Notes: generated by a model from the sequence alone, not told the origin. A DNA stretch of 64,000 bases from Sphingopyxis flava (GCF_900168005.1 NZ_FUYP01000018.1:1-64000), one strand, 5' to 3'; shown: positions 1 through 6,987, counted from the first letter of the stretch. Translations and numbers: made by a program.

Positions 1-289
1 CGACCGCAGGTGCCGCTTGCGGCAGAAAATCCTTGTCTAGCGCTCGGATACAGGCGATCTTCACCTCAAACGACACGCCACTTGGGGAATGCAGGTTCTA
101 GCCCCTTATGTTGCAATACGAAAACCGAAAATACCGGTGCCTTTGATCGGAATTATCGATAAGTGAGCAAACGGCCCTGCCGCCGCTCGGGCCTTCCACC
201 GGTGACCGGACGCCCCTCCCACTTTAGCCCTTTGCGAGTGCTCGGAGCGGAATTCACGTTAAGAGAAAGCACGTGCGAGGCCTGAACTG
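1..289. other. Unassigned left flank of the mobile region
   Basis: I see no convincing coding region, RNA gene or repeat in this stretch. It lies outside the left inverted repeat of the IS1111-type element and is probably more island debris or the insertion target, because the whole first 4 kb is a patchwork of remnants. Confidence 0.4.
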
Positions 290-295
290 ATGGGG

Positions 296-306
296 TGGAT
301 GCCCCC
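296..306 (+). repeat. Left subterminal inverted repeat of the IS1111-type element
   Basis: The sequence TGGATGCCCCC is the exact reverse complement of 1653-1663. It sits 63 bp before the transposase start codon. Subterminal inverted repeats are the hallmark that separates the IS1111 subgroup from the rest of IS110. Confidence 0.7.
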
Positions 307-369
307 TTCGATCGGCATCGTATGATGCCAGACCGGCGCGATATTGCGTTGGAGAAGGAGGATTATCAG

Positions 370-1380
370 ATGACCGACGTCTACATTCTTGCGATCGACC
401 TCGCGAAGCGCAGCTTTCAGATCTGCGCCACAGCGCCGGGAGGGGCGGTTCTATTCAATCGGGCGGTTTCGCGCGCAAAGCTCGAGACGGTTCTACGGGA
501 GCAAGCGCCGTGTATTGTGGCAATGGAGGCCTGCGCGACGAGCCATTTCTGGGGCCGGTTCGCTCAAAGCGCGGGCCACGAGTTCGCTTGATCCCGCCGA
601 TCTACGTGAAGCCGTTCGTCAAGCGGCAGAAGAATGACGCGGCGGATGCAGCGGCGATTGCCGAGGCGGCGCTACGTCCGGACCTGCATTACGTGACGGT
701 CAAGAACGCCGAACAACAAGCCCGTGCGGTTGCCTTTCGAACGCACCAGTCCTTTGTCGGGCAGCGGACACAACTGATCAACGCCCTGCGCGGCCACCTA
801 GCCGAGTTCGGGCTGGTCGTCGCCCAAGGGCCTGCAAACCTCAAAGCTGTCGTTGGCATGATGGACGACGATGCCATCGATATCCCTGACGTGGTGCGTG
901 ACATCGTTCGCCTGTATCTGGACCAGATCGCGGCGCTCACACAGAAAATTGAAGAACTGCACTTCAAGTTGCGCGCATCGATGAAAGTCGATGATGCGAT
1001 GCGTCGCCTCTGCACGGTTCCCGGGGTCGGGCCGGTAACGGCGGGTGCCATAATGGCGTTCGCGCCCGATTTGCGCACCTTCGCCAGCGGACGAAACTCG
1101 CCGCCTGGCTCGGCCTGGTTCCACGGCAGCGCTCGACCGGTGGCAAGACACGGCTCGGCAGGGTTAGTAAATGGGCCAGGCCGACATCCGCAAGCTATTG
1201 ATCGTCGGAGCCATGAGCCGGATCCGGTGGATCGTGCGCAAGGGCGTGCTCCCCGATAACTGGCTGGGCCGTGTGCTGGGGCGCAAGCCGCGTATGGTGG
1301 CCGCCGTCGCCTTGGCCAACAAGATGGCGCGGCAAATCTGGGCAATGATGACACGGGAGGAAAATTACCGGATGGCGTGA
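370..1380 (+). pseudogene. IS110/IS1111 family transposase, three frameshifts
   Basis: This was a DEDD-type transposase that moves the element through a circular intermediate. ATG at 370 follows a good AAGGAGG ribosome site (355-361). Read across three frames it restores about 337 residues: an N-terminal RuvC-like domain (ILAIDLAKRSFQICA, then VAMEACATSH, then KNDAADAAAIAEAA carrying the acidic residues), a central coiled region, a helix-hairpin-helix (VPGVGPVTAGAIMAF) and the C-terminal Transposase_20 part with the serine in QRSTGGKTRLGRVSK. Continuity is lost by one missing base at each of three places: about 582 (GG read as G, creating TGA at 589), about 1097 (CC read as C) and about 1169-1171 (AAAA read as AAA). 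The gene is a pseudogene unless these are sequencing errors. Confidence 0.85.
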
Positions 1381-1652
1381 ACCGCTCGCCTTCGATGGGA
1401 AGCGGTAAGCGCTTAGGGGCCACGAGCCCCGGCAAGGAGATCGACTGACGAATATGCGGCAAGGACTTCAATGTTCAGGACGAGCAAACCAGTCCCGGGG
1501 CTCGAGCACCAAAGCTCTCTGAACCGATGTGGACCTCGTTCTTCGAACTGCATACCGGCCCGTGGCGAATATCAGGCCACAGCAAGAGGCCTGATACACG
1601 AGCGATAGAAGCGCCAGCCGTCGAAACCGTCCGAAAATCACCTTGCAAAACT
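1381..1652 (+). other. 3' non-coding end of the IS1111-type element; candidate guide-RNA region
   Basis: There are 272 bases without a credible gene between the transposase stop and the right inverted repeat. In IS1111-type elements the structured guide RNA (seekRNA, related to the bridge RNA of other IS110 elements) is encoded in this position, after the transposase. I see local inverted repeats such as GGCCACGAGCCCC and GGCCACAGCAAGAGGCC, but I did not fold the region and cannot delimit an RNA. Confidence 0.3.
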
Positions 1653-1663
1653 GGGGGCATCCA
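1653..1663 (-). repeat. Right subterminal inverted repeat of the IS1111-type element
   Basis: GGGGGCATCCA is the exact reverse complement of the copy at 296-306. The flanking text CTTGCAAAACT before it and TACAC after it should lie at the element's right end. Confidence 0.7.
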
Positions 1664-1716
1664 TACACGCCCCGGGATTGCCGGGAGGCCCTAGCTCTTG
1701 AGAGGAAGGGCCCAAG

Positions 1717-1788
1717 ATCAGTAAGACAACGAACAAATTTGCGCTGGAGGTTCGCGCACGGGCGGTCCGGATTGTCCTGGATCACTAA
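1717..1788 (+). pseudogene. IS3 family OrfA N-terminal remnant
   Basis: The translation reads ISKTTNKFALEVRARAVRIV and then LDH before a stop. This is the typical first 23 residues of the IS3-family OrfA helix-turn-helix protein, which starts MSK.TNK.S.EVR.RAVR. The start codon position reads ATC instead of ATG. Similarity stops abruptly at about 1786, where the adenine methyltransferase remnant begins. It is therefore a fossil scrap with no function. Confidence 0.5.
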
Positions 1789-2121
1789 ACGGCCTATCCC
1801 GTGCGTGGAAAGGCCGGGCCTGGCTCAATCCCCCATATGGCGGCGCCTGCGAAAATCTGGCTGCTAAGAATGGCGCGACACGGGAACGGCGTTGCGCTTG
1901 TTCCCCCACGTGTCGGTGCGCGGTGGCTTCATGATGTCGTGTTATCGACCGCCGATGCGATCCTGTTTCTGAAAGGTCGTGTGTCGTTCATCGATCCGGC
2001 TGCGCAGATGCACGTGGCGGGCAGTAATGTCGAGAGCATTCTCATTGCCTATGGCCCCGATAACGTCGTGGCTCTCGAACATTGCGGCCTTGAAGGTCGG
2101 TTGTGGCGGCTGCGGCGGTAA
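1788..2121 (+). pseudogene. Phage-type DNA N-6-adenine methyltransferase remnant
   Basis: The frame beginning at 1788 gives NGLSRAWKGRAWLNPPYGGA, with the NPPY catalytic motif of adenine methyltransferases in the setting seen in phage N6A methylases. One extra base between about 1840 and 1862 shifts the reading to the frame ending at 2121. That frame supplies the expected downstream part: KIWLLRMARHGNGVALV, then STADAILFLKGRVSFI, then ESILIAYGPDNVVALEHCG. Only the C-terminal half or so remains: the N-terminal part is missing and replaced by the IS3 scrap. The presence of this gene suggests a prophage or integrative element origin for the island. Confidence 0.6.
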
Positions 2122-2136
2122 TTTCCTCAACGTGTT

Positions 2137-2727
2137 TTAAGAACGCGCAAAAAGCAGCAATGAAGCAATGTCATGATTGTCGGCAGCACGCAGGGCTTCG
2201 ATATATCGCGCGTGGGTTTCCCCTGCATCCACAAGGTTAGCCCGTCCCCATGTAAAGGGCGGTTGGCTAAGCTGACGAGCCAGCAAATCACCGACAAGGC
2301 GCGAGAACCGCCCATTGCCGTTCGGGAAAGGATGGATGGCGACGAGCCGGTGACTGTAGCGCACGGCGATTTCGTCGGATGAATAGGTTTCGTGGTCCAC
2401 CCAATATCGCGCGTCGTCGATGGTCTGCCGCACTTCCATCGCTATGCGATAGGCGTCCACGCCGATATTGCGGGCGGTTGTGCGATATCGCCCAGCCCAA
2501 CGCCACACATCGCCGAACATCCGCTTGTGAAGATCGCTCAGAAAATCCTGATCCAGCACGTCGCGGCGGCGAGCATTGGCCCATCTCAGCGCTTTGCCGA
2601 TATTGACCTGCTCGGCCTCATTCAGTTCATGTCGCAGCGTGATATATGACGGTATAAGCTGCTCCCGCTCCTCGGCAGTCAGCGGTGTATTGGCATCGTC
2701 GTCGCTCTCGAACAAGGGATCAGTCAT
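2137..2727 (-). CDS. Fic/DOC family protein, mobile mystery protein B
   Basis: This 196-residue protein has a Fic domain whose core motif HPFPNGNGR lies at about residues 132-140, with His132 as the expected catalytic base and the GNGR phosphate-binding loop. Fic enzymes usually transfer AMP or another nucleotide part to a target protein. Its length, the N-terminal LTAEEREQLIPSYITLRHEL segment and its partner identify it as the mobile-element-associated family called mobile mystery protein B. It is translated from an ATG overlapping the end of the regulator gene by 8 bp, which suggests translational coupling. T30-xxx-E34 resembles the inhibitory (S/T)xxxE motif of some Fic proteins but lacks the following G/N, so self-inhibition is uncertain. 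Toxin behaviour is inference. Confidence 0.85.
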   Translation of the reverse strand: MTDPLFESDDDANTPLTAEEREQLIPSYITLRHELNEAEQVNIGKALRWANARRRDVLDQDFLSDLHKRMFGDVWRWAGRYRTTARNIGVDAYRIAMEVRQTIDDARYWVDHETYSSDEIAVRYSHRLVAIHPFPNGNGRFSRLVGDLLARQLSQPPFTWGRANLVDAGETHARYIEALRAADNHDIASLLLFARS

Positions 2728-3199
2728 GTCGTCCCTGCTCGCCGTCCCACAAGCCGCGAAGCGACCCTGACAGGATGAGGTCGATCATGTGTTGTTGCTC
2801 CGCCTCAAGGTCAGACTTGAGAAGTGCCTGATTTTCAAGTCTCATGGTGTGATCGAGGCGAACGACATCCGCCTGTGCCTTCTGCTTGGCGCGGTCGCGC
2901 AAAATGTCATCCAGCGGCTTTGTTGGGACAAAGGCATAAACAAAAGTGCAGTTCATCGCCTCGGCAGCCTGCCGCAAGGTCTTGATCGTGGTCGCGCCCG
3001 TAACTTCCGCTTTCTCGATGGCAGGAATGCGGGACGGTGCCGCTCCCATGCGGGCGGCAAGCTGTCGGGCGGTCATGCCAAGGGATTCGCGGATAGCCTT
3101 GACCCATCCCTTAGGCGGGGCAATTATCGGCGCATCCCGGAGCGGTGCTAGGCGGCGCTCCAGTTGCTTGCGGGCGAGTGCGGCTTGATGCGTGTTCAT
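2720..3199 (-). CDS. XRE-type regulator, mobile mystery protein A
   Basis: This 159-residue protein has an XRE helix-turn-helix at about residues 40-90 (IRESLGMTARQLAARMGAAP and the following helices) and a charged C-terminal half. It is the usual upstream partner of the Fic protein encoded next to it (mobile mystery protein A). I chose ATG at 3199 because AAGGA lies nine bases before it; a TTG six codons upstream is also in frame. Three copies of an AT-rich near-palindrome lie directly upstream (3230-3307), so the protein most likely represses its own promoter in the manner of an antitoxin. That role is inference from gene order and operator layout. Confidence 0.82.
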   Translation of the reverse strand: MNTHQAALARKQLERRLAPLRDAPIIAPPKGWVKAIRESLGMTARQLAARMGAAPSRIPAIEKAEVTGATTIKTLRQAAEAMNCTFVYAFVPTKPLDDILRDRAKQKAQADVVRLDHTMRLENQALLKSDLEAEQQHMIDLILSGSLRGLWDGEQGRHD

Positions 3200-3229
3200 A
3201 TTCAAGTGTCCTTGCAACGCATTTTATGA

Positions 3230-3307
3230 CATAAATATATGAACTTTTCAAGATATAAAAATCATATATTTATGTACTTATCCCTGAGTACTGTTCATAA
3301 ATATATG
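3230..3307 (-). promoter_or_regulatory. Three phased operator copies upstream of the mystery A/B pair
   Basis: The 12-bp sequence CATAAATATATG occurs at 3230-3241, as its exact reverse complement at 3263-3274, and again at 3296-3307. The starts are exactly 33 bp apart, about three helical turns. Copies 1 and 3 share the extension GAAC. Each copy is itself nearly palindromic. The block is strikingly AT-rich compared with its surroundings and begins about 30 bp before the regulator start codon, so it likely covers the promoter and binds the XRE protein cooperatively. Confidence 0.65.
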
Positions 3308-3312
3308 AACGA

Positions 3313-3569
3313 ATGCACTCAGCCACATCGGTAAATGACTTGGCAACCGGCGACGGAAGCTCGGCTGTAATCGCAGACGCCGCTAGCGATTTCCTGCCCG
3401 GCAAGCTTGCAGAATCACGGAGCCGAGCGCTGATCTGGCTCCGCCCACACCGGTGCCTACCATCGCACCGCCACAGGCCCGGCAGCGGTTCCGGGAGAAC
3501 CGCCAAAGGAGCCTCCAATCCAGCCGGAGGCCCCGCTGGACTGCCGCGATGACAGGTCCGGTTGCATAG
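3313..3569. other. Unassigned spacer between operator block and IS3 remnant
   Basis: I find no recognisable gene. Short open frames exist on both strands but show no motif or credible start. It is probably island debris downstream of the IS3 OrfB remnant. Confidence 0.35.
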
Positions 3570-3812
3570 TTAGTTGAAGATCGCCACCGATGCCAGCATG
3601 GGCGGGAGGCGGAGCGCAGCGGAGCCGATCGGCCAGGCTGACATCTTGTTCGTTTCCAGAGGCGGGGGTCGATATCGGAGGCTGCTGTGCGGCCGGAGGC
3701 GATTGTAATGATCGCGCCACCAGCCGGTGACGCACCGGACCTCCTCCATGCTGTAGAAGATTTCACCATTGAGCAGTTCATCCCGCAGGCGGACATTGAA
3801 GCTCTCGATATC
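3570..3812 (-). pseudogene. IS3 family transposase OrfB C-terminal remnant
   Basis: One open frame reads ESFNVRLRDELLNGEIFYSM, then EEVRCVTGWWRDHYNRLRPH and SSLRYRPP. It ends with the usual proline-rich tail, IGSAALRLPPMLASVAIFN, and stop TAA at 3570-3572. This is the last 80 or so residues of an IS3 OrfB integrase, including the final catalytic-region glutamate (ELLNGE). The sequence upstream of residue ESFN is replaced at about 3813 by unrelated DNA on the recombinase side. It is oriented opposite to the OrfA scrap at 1717, so the two need not come from one element. Confidence 0.75.
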
Positions 3813-3821
3813 GCTGCATCA

Positions 3822-3990
3822 TGGCCCGCCTGATCTGCGTCAGGTTTATGCCCGGCTGCTGCTCAGCAAGGTGCGCGTCCAGCCCAAAGAAATCCGCATC
3901 AGCGACTCCAAAGCCGTGCTGGCTCGGAGCGCCGCGACGGGCGTGGCCAAGACCACGCCCGCAGTTCTCTCTTTTGTTCGAGAATGGTGC
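3822..3990 (+). pseudogene. Site-specific recombinase C-terminal stub at the tRNA
   Basis: The frame reads PPDLRQVYARLLLSKVRVQP, KEIRISDSKAVLARSAATG and VAKTTPAVLSFVREW. This resembles the C-terminal tail of resolvase-type (serine) recombinases from related bacteria. It then runs into the 3' end of the tRNA gene, where translation gives the meaningless tail ARQDSNLWPPD. Everything N-terminal, including the catalytic domain, is missing and replaced by the IS3 remnant at 3812. A recombinase next to a tRNA 3' end is the normal position for an integrative element. The family assignment is moderate because only the tail remains. Confidence 0.5.
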
Positions 3991-4061
3991 GCCCGACAGG
4001 ATTCGAACCTGTGGCCCCCAGATTAGGAATCTGATGCTCTATCCTGCTGAGCTACGGGCGC
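3985..4061 (-). tRNA. tRNA-Arg (anticodon CCT)
   Basis: The reverse complement folds as a full cloverleaf: acceptor GCGCCCG pairing with CGGGCGC, D-arm GCTC/GAGC, anticodon stem TCAGA/TCTGG with loop TTCCTAA giving anticodon CCT, and T-arm ACAGG/CCTGT with loop TTCGAAT. CCA is encoded (3985-3987). It reads the AGG arginine codon. Its 3' end adjoins the recombinase stub and the degraded island, so it is the likely integration site. Core-genome genes begin directly on its 5' side. Confidence 0.95.
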
Positions 4062-4111
4062 GCCGGCGGCTCGTGTAGCGGGGCCGGGCGCCGAGCGTCA
4101 ATTGGCGTGAA

Positions 4112-4582
4112 TCAATTTACCGCGTCGGGCGGGACGAAGGGTACCAGAAGTGGCACCGCGGCAATCCCGTCGTCACGCAGCGCCTGGGCCTCTTCGGGCG
4201 ACGCCTGTCCGTGGATCAGGTCTTCTGGGGCCCGGCCCTCGTGCATAGCACGCGCCGCATCGGCAAAGTCACGGCCCACCCAGCGCGATCGGGGCAGCAT
4301 TTCGGCCTGCTTTTCCGCAATTTCGGCGAGCAGTCTGCGAACCACCTCCTGCGACGTTCCGCTCGGCTCCGCAGGCGCCGCGGGCGGAGTTGCGGCATCG
4401 GGCTGACGGTTCGATTTCGCAGCGACCCGCGGCGCCATTACGGCCTTTTCGACCCCGGCATCGCCGCATACCGGGCACGCAATCAGTCCGCGTGCCTGCT
4501 GGTCGGTGAAGCTCTCGCTACTTGCAAACCAGGCCTCGAACCGGTGGTCACCGGCGCTGCACCGCAGATCGAAGACAATCAT
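4112..4582 (-). CDS. DUF1178 family protein
   Basis: This 156-residue protein begins MIVFDLRCSAGDHRFEAWF and has the paired cysteines ACPVCGD of the small DUF1178 family, a probable metal-binding knuckle. The middle is an Ala/Pro-rich linker and the C-terminus holds the conserved RWVGRDFADAARAMHEG segment. Molecular function is unknown for the family. It starts one base after the grxC stop codon, so the two are one transcription unit, an arrangement common in related alphaproteobacteria. Confidence 0.85.
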   Translation of the reverse strand: MIVFDLRCSAGDHRFEAWFASSESFTDQQARGLIACPVCGDAGVEKAVMAPRVAAKSNRQPDAATPPAAPAEPSGTSQEVVRRLLAEIAEKQAEMLPRSRWVGRDFADAARAMHEGRAPEDLIHGQASPEEAQALRDDGIAAVPLLVPFVPPDAVN

Positions 4583-4583
4583 C

Positions 4584-4844
4584 TCAGCTAAGCCCCAGGA
4601 GCGGATCCAGCTCGCCGCGCGCGTCGAGCGCAGCAAGGTCGTCGCTTCCCCCGATGTGGCGGCCTTCGATGAAGATTTGCGGCACCGTGCGGCGGCCGCC
4701 GGCGCGCTCGACCATCGCGTCAAAGCCCGCGCGATCCATCGACACGTCAATCTCGCGATAATCTGCGCCCTTCTTCTCGAGCAGCGCTTTCGCGCGCGTG
4801 CAATAGGGGCAGAGAAATTTCGTATAGACTTCAATCATCGCCAT
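4584..4844 (-). CDS. grxC: Glutaredoxin 3
   Basis: This is a cytoplasmic dithiol glutaredoxin that reduces protein disulfides and glutathione mixed disulfides using glutathione. The 86-residue protein shows the CPYC active site (Cys12, Cys15), the TVPQIF cis-proline loop around residue 55 and the GG glutathione-binding turn at IGGSDD. I chose ATG 4844 because CAGGAT lies just upstream; a second ATG two codons later would also serve. It is followed at once by the DUF1178 gene. Confidence 0.92.
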   Translation of the reverse strand: MAMIEVYTKFLCPYCTRAKALLEKKGADYREIDVSMDRAGFDAMVERAGGRRTVPQIFIEGRHIGGSDDLAALDARGELDPLLGLS

Positions 4845-5108
4845 GCGGCTATCCTGACATCCTTTCCCCCTGCATATCGGAATCAAGTGCAGCAATGTCA
4901 AATAAGTTGCCGAAGTTCGCGCGGTGATGGCACCTGCACAGCAAAAGGCGCTCATCCAGACACCTTCGGCGCGGCGCAGAAACCTCTACGGCAGCGCGAG
5001 ACCTGGTAAGCAAAAATCTTGCAAAACCTCGCAGGACACGCGTTGCGATCGGCACACCTGGTCCGTGCCGGACTTGTGAAGCCATGCCGGAGGCGGCACA
5101 AGCGCCCG

Positions 5109-5960
5109 ATGTCCGACACCCCCGCCCCGCTCTTCTCTCCCGAGCGCCATCGCTCCCAGCGCGACCGGATGGCACGCTTGCCCGCGAGCGCCAATTTTCT
5201 GGCCCCCGTCATCGCCGAGACCCTGCTCGATCGCTTGTCGATGGTGACGCGCGACTTCCCGCGTACTCTCATGATCGGGGCACATGACGCTGCGCTTGCC
5301 GATCAATTGCGCGCTACGGGCACCCGGCTCAGCATCCTCGAGGCAGGTCCGCGCCTCGCGGCGCACAGCGATGCGATTGTGGGCGAGGCCGATCGCATCG
5401 ATCTGCCGTTTGCAAGCTTCGACCTGATCGTCTGGCCGGGCGGGCTCGACAGCGTCAACGATGTACCAGGAGCGCTGGTGCGCCTGCGGGCGCTGCTCGC
5501 GCCCGACGGTCTTCTACTCGGAGCCTTCGTTGGCGACGGCAGCCTCCCGCAGCAGCGACGCGCCGTGATGAGCGAAGGCGTACGTCCGATCGCGCGCCTG
5601 CACCCGCAGATCGACCTTTCAGCGATGGGAAATCTGCTCCAGCGCATCGGCTTTGCGATGCCGGTCGTCGACGTGGAAGCGTTGACCGTGCGCTACCAGG
5701 ATTGGTTCGCGCTGGTGCGCGATCTGCGTGCCGCGGGCCTTGCGAGCCGCCTGGCCCCCGCGCCGCCGCCGCTGACGCGCGAGGAAACCGCCCGCATCGC
5801 CGCTGCATTCGCCGCAAAGTCCGACCCCGATGGCCGGGTATCCGAGCTATTTCGCCTCGTTCATTTCAGCGGCTGGGCACCGCATCCCGACCAGCCGCGT
5901 CCGGCCCGCCGCGGCAGCGGTACGGCCTCGCTCGCGGACGCGCTGAAGCCGAAGCGCTGA
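5109..5960 (+). CDS. Class I SAM-dependent methyltransferase
   Basis: This is a 283-residue protein of the BioC/NDUFAF5-like methyltransferase group. The Rossmann pattern is visible: a first strand and loop at TLMIGAHDAALADQL, an acidic second-strand end (SILEAGPRL), and the LPFASFDLIVWPGGLDSVND motif followed by ALVRLRALLAPDGLLLGAF. The substrate cannot be told from the sequence. ATG 5109 begins MSDTPAPLFSPERHRSQRDR, the conserved start of this group; longer in-frame starts give no family sequence. Its stop codon abuts the stop codon of the convergent Nudix gene with no base between. Confidence 0.8.
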   Translation: MSDTPAPLFSPERHRSQRDRMARLPASANFLAPVIAETLLDRLSMVTRDFPRTLMIGAHDAALADQLRATGTRLSILEAGPRLAAHSDAIVGEADRIDLPFASFDLIVWPGGLDSVNDVPGALVRLRALLAPDGLLLGAFVGDGSLPQQRRAVMSEGVRPIARLHPQIDLSAMGNLLQRIGFAMPVVDVEALTVRYQDWFALVRDLRAAGLASRLAPAPPPLTREETARIAAAFAAKSDPDGRVSELFRLVHFSGWAPHPDQPRPARRGSGTASLADALKPKR

Positions 5961-6389
5961 TTAAAGAAGCGCCTCTAGAAGACCGATAAGAGGTTTGTCC
6001 GCGGGCGGCATCGCCAGTCCGTGGAGTTCCACCGGCCGCACCCAGCGCAGCGCGCTCGCGTCGATTGGCTCCGGCGCGCCCTGCCATTTGCGGCAGACGT
6101 AAAGCAGCAAAAGGAGATGGCTCCCGTCCAGCGCGTCGCTCGCGAAACAGGCGGGTGCAAGGCAAGCCGCTTCGACGTCGATCGCCAGTTCTTCCCGAAG
6201 TTCCCGCACCAGCGCCGCCTCGGGCGTTTCACCGGGTTCGATCTTGCCGCCGGGAAATTCCCACAGGCCCGCCATGGGCTTGCCCTCGGGGCGTTGCTGA
6301 ACAAGCAGGCGGCCGTCTTTGTCGACGAGTGCGACCGCTACCACAATGAGACAGTTTTGCGGCGATTTCGTAGGGGAAAGCGCGGTCAA
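5961..6389 (-). CDS. mutT: Nudix hydrolase, MutT-like (8-oxo-dGTP diphosphatase type)
   Basis: This is a 142-residue Nudix enzyme. The complete Nudix box runs from about residue 48 to 70 (GKIEPGETPEAALVRELREE within it, matching Gx5Ex7REUxEExGU) and would bind Mg2+ for pyrophosphate cleavage. The nucleobase-side features and the ALRWVRPVEL tail fit the MutT or CTP pyrophosphohydrolase branch, which cleanses oxidised dGTP from the nucleotide pool. The exact substrate is inferred. It is a single gene, convergent with the methyltransferase. Confidence 0.85.
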   Translation of the reverse strand: MTALSPTKSPQNCLIVVAVALVDKDGRLLVQQRPEGKPMAGLWEFPGGKIEPGETPEAALVRELREELAIDVEAACLAPACFASDALDGSHLLLLLYVCRKWQGAPEPIDASALRWVRPVELHGLAMPPADKPLIGLLEALL

Positions 6390-6453
6390 ATCGTTAACCT
6401 TCCTGTGCGAGCATGGAACCCTCGGGAACTATAACGTCGGCAGGGGTGGAGCA

Positions 6454-6624
6454 ATGAATATGATGAGAGGGCTGATGCGGTCGACCAGGGCCGCGACAGC
6501 CGTTGAATATGGGCTGATCCTGGCCCTGATCTTTCTGGCGGCCAGCGTCGCCGTATCCGACGTCGGAACTAAGACCAGTTCGATGTGGAACAATGTCGCA
6601 ATGACGGCGGGGGCTGTCCTCTAG
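6454..6624 (+). CDS. Flp family type IVb pilin (first copy)
   Basis: This 56-residue pilin subunit has a short basic leader (MNMMRGLMRSTRAATAVEYG), a prepilin-peptidase region ending just before the invariant Glu of the AVEYG motif (Glu18), and one hydrophobic helix of about 20 residues. Such subunits build Flp/Tad pili for surface attachment. A GGGGTGGAG ribosome site precedes the ATG. A second pilin follows 125 bp downstream. No tad assembly genes are in the window, so they must be elsewhere if the pilus is made. Confidence 0.85.
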   Translation: MNMMRGLMRSTRAATAVEYGLILALIFLAASVAVSDVGTKTSSMWNNVAMTAGAVL

Positions 6625-6749
6625 TGGGACTGAAAGCCGGCACAAGGGGCCGATCCCATTAAGAGTTTCAAAACCAATTCTCCGTAGAACGCCGATGTTG
6701 ACCACGACCAGACCGTCAACAGGGTAAGTGACTTATCAGGAGACCAGAC

Positions 6750-6908
6750 ATGAAGTTCATCAAGAAGTTCGCTCGCGACACCAAGGCCGCGACCGCTATC
6801 GAATATGGCCTGATCGCCGCTCTGATCGCCGTTGCTGGCATCACCGCGATGACCGCGGTCGGCGAAGGCGTGGGCGACACCTTCAACAACGTCTCGGCGA
6901 AGCTCTAA
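6750..6908 (+). CDS. Flp family type IVb pilin (second copy)
   Basis: This short gene encodes 52 residues starting MKFIKKFARDTKAATAIEYG, followed by a hydrophobic helix (LIAALIAVAGITAM). It is the classical Flp pilin form: basic leader, prepilin peptidase site before TAIEY, conserved Glu and Tyr, and the GEGVGDTFNNVS tail seen in major Flp subunits. AGGAGA at 6738-6743 is a strong ribosome site. It is closer to the family consensus than the first copy and is probably the major subunit. A strong terminator follows. Confidence 0.9.
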   Translation: MKFIKKFARDTKAATAIEYGLIAALIAVAGITAMTAVGEGVGDTFNNVSAKL

Positions 6909-6955
6909 GCTTTACCAGGTATCGCCCTTCTCGAGGGACGTGCCAAACCAACGAT

Positions 6956-6987
6956 AAAGGGGCGGTGAGCATCACTGCCCCTTTTTC
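6956..6987 (+). terminator. Rho-independent terminator after the Flp genes
   Basis: AAAGGGGC (6956-6963) pairs with GCCCCTTT (6977-6984), with a 13-base GGTGAGCATCACT interior that can itself pair, followed by a run of T. It ends the Flp transcript. The mirrored A run also allows weaker service to the M48 gene coming from the other side. Confidence 0.8.

Larger units (their letters stand above)
290..1668 (+). mobile_element. Degraded IS1111-type (IS110 family) insertion sequence
   Basis: The element is defined by a broken DEDD transposase gene (370-1380) lying between two perfect 11-bp subterminal inverted repeats, TGGATGCCCCC at 296-306 and its complement at 1653-1663. A total of about 1.38 kb, subterminal rather than terminal repeats, a short 5' non-coding end (about 65 bp) and a long 3' non-coding end (about 270 bp) are what the IS1111 subgroup shows. 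The outer ends are approximate, because IS110 elements make no target duplication and usually carry a few bases outside the repeats. The transposase is frameshifted, so the copy is not autonomous as written. Confidence 0.72.

Noticed and set aside
3383-3796. Open minus-strand frame of 137 codons at the IS3 remnant
   Set aside because: It is out of frame with the OrfB sequence; the correct frame runs from 3812 to 3570.
3769-4078. Plus-strand frames translating through the tRNA (ending DSNLWPPD or DRIRTCGPQIRNLM)
   Set aside because: The familiar DRIRTCGPQ-type sequence is tRNA read as protein. Only the part before about 3990 resembles a real protein.
4845-5108. Expected comF-like gene beside grxC
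   Set aside because: Related genomes often have comF near grxC, but no comF-like protein is readable here; the gap is non-coding.
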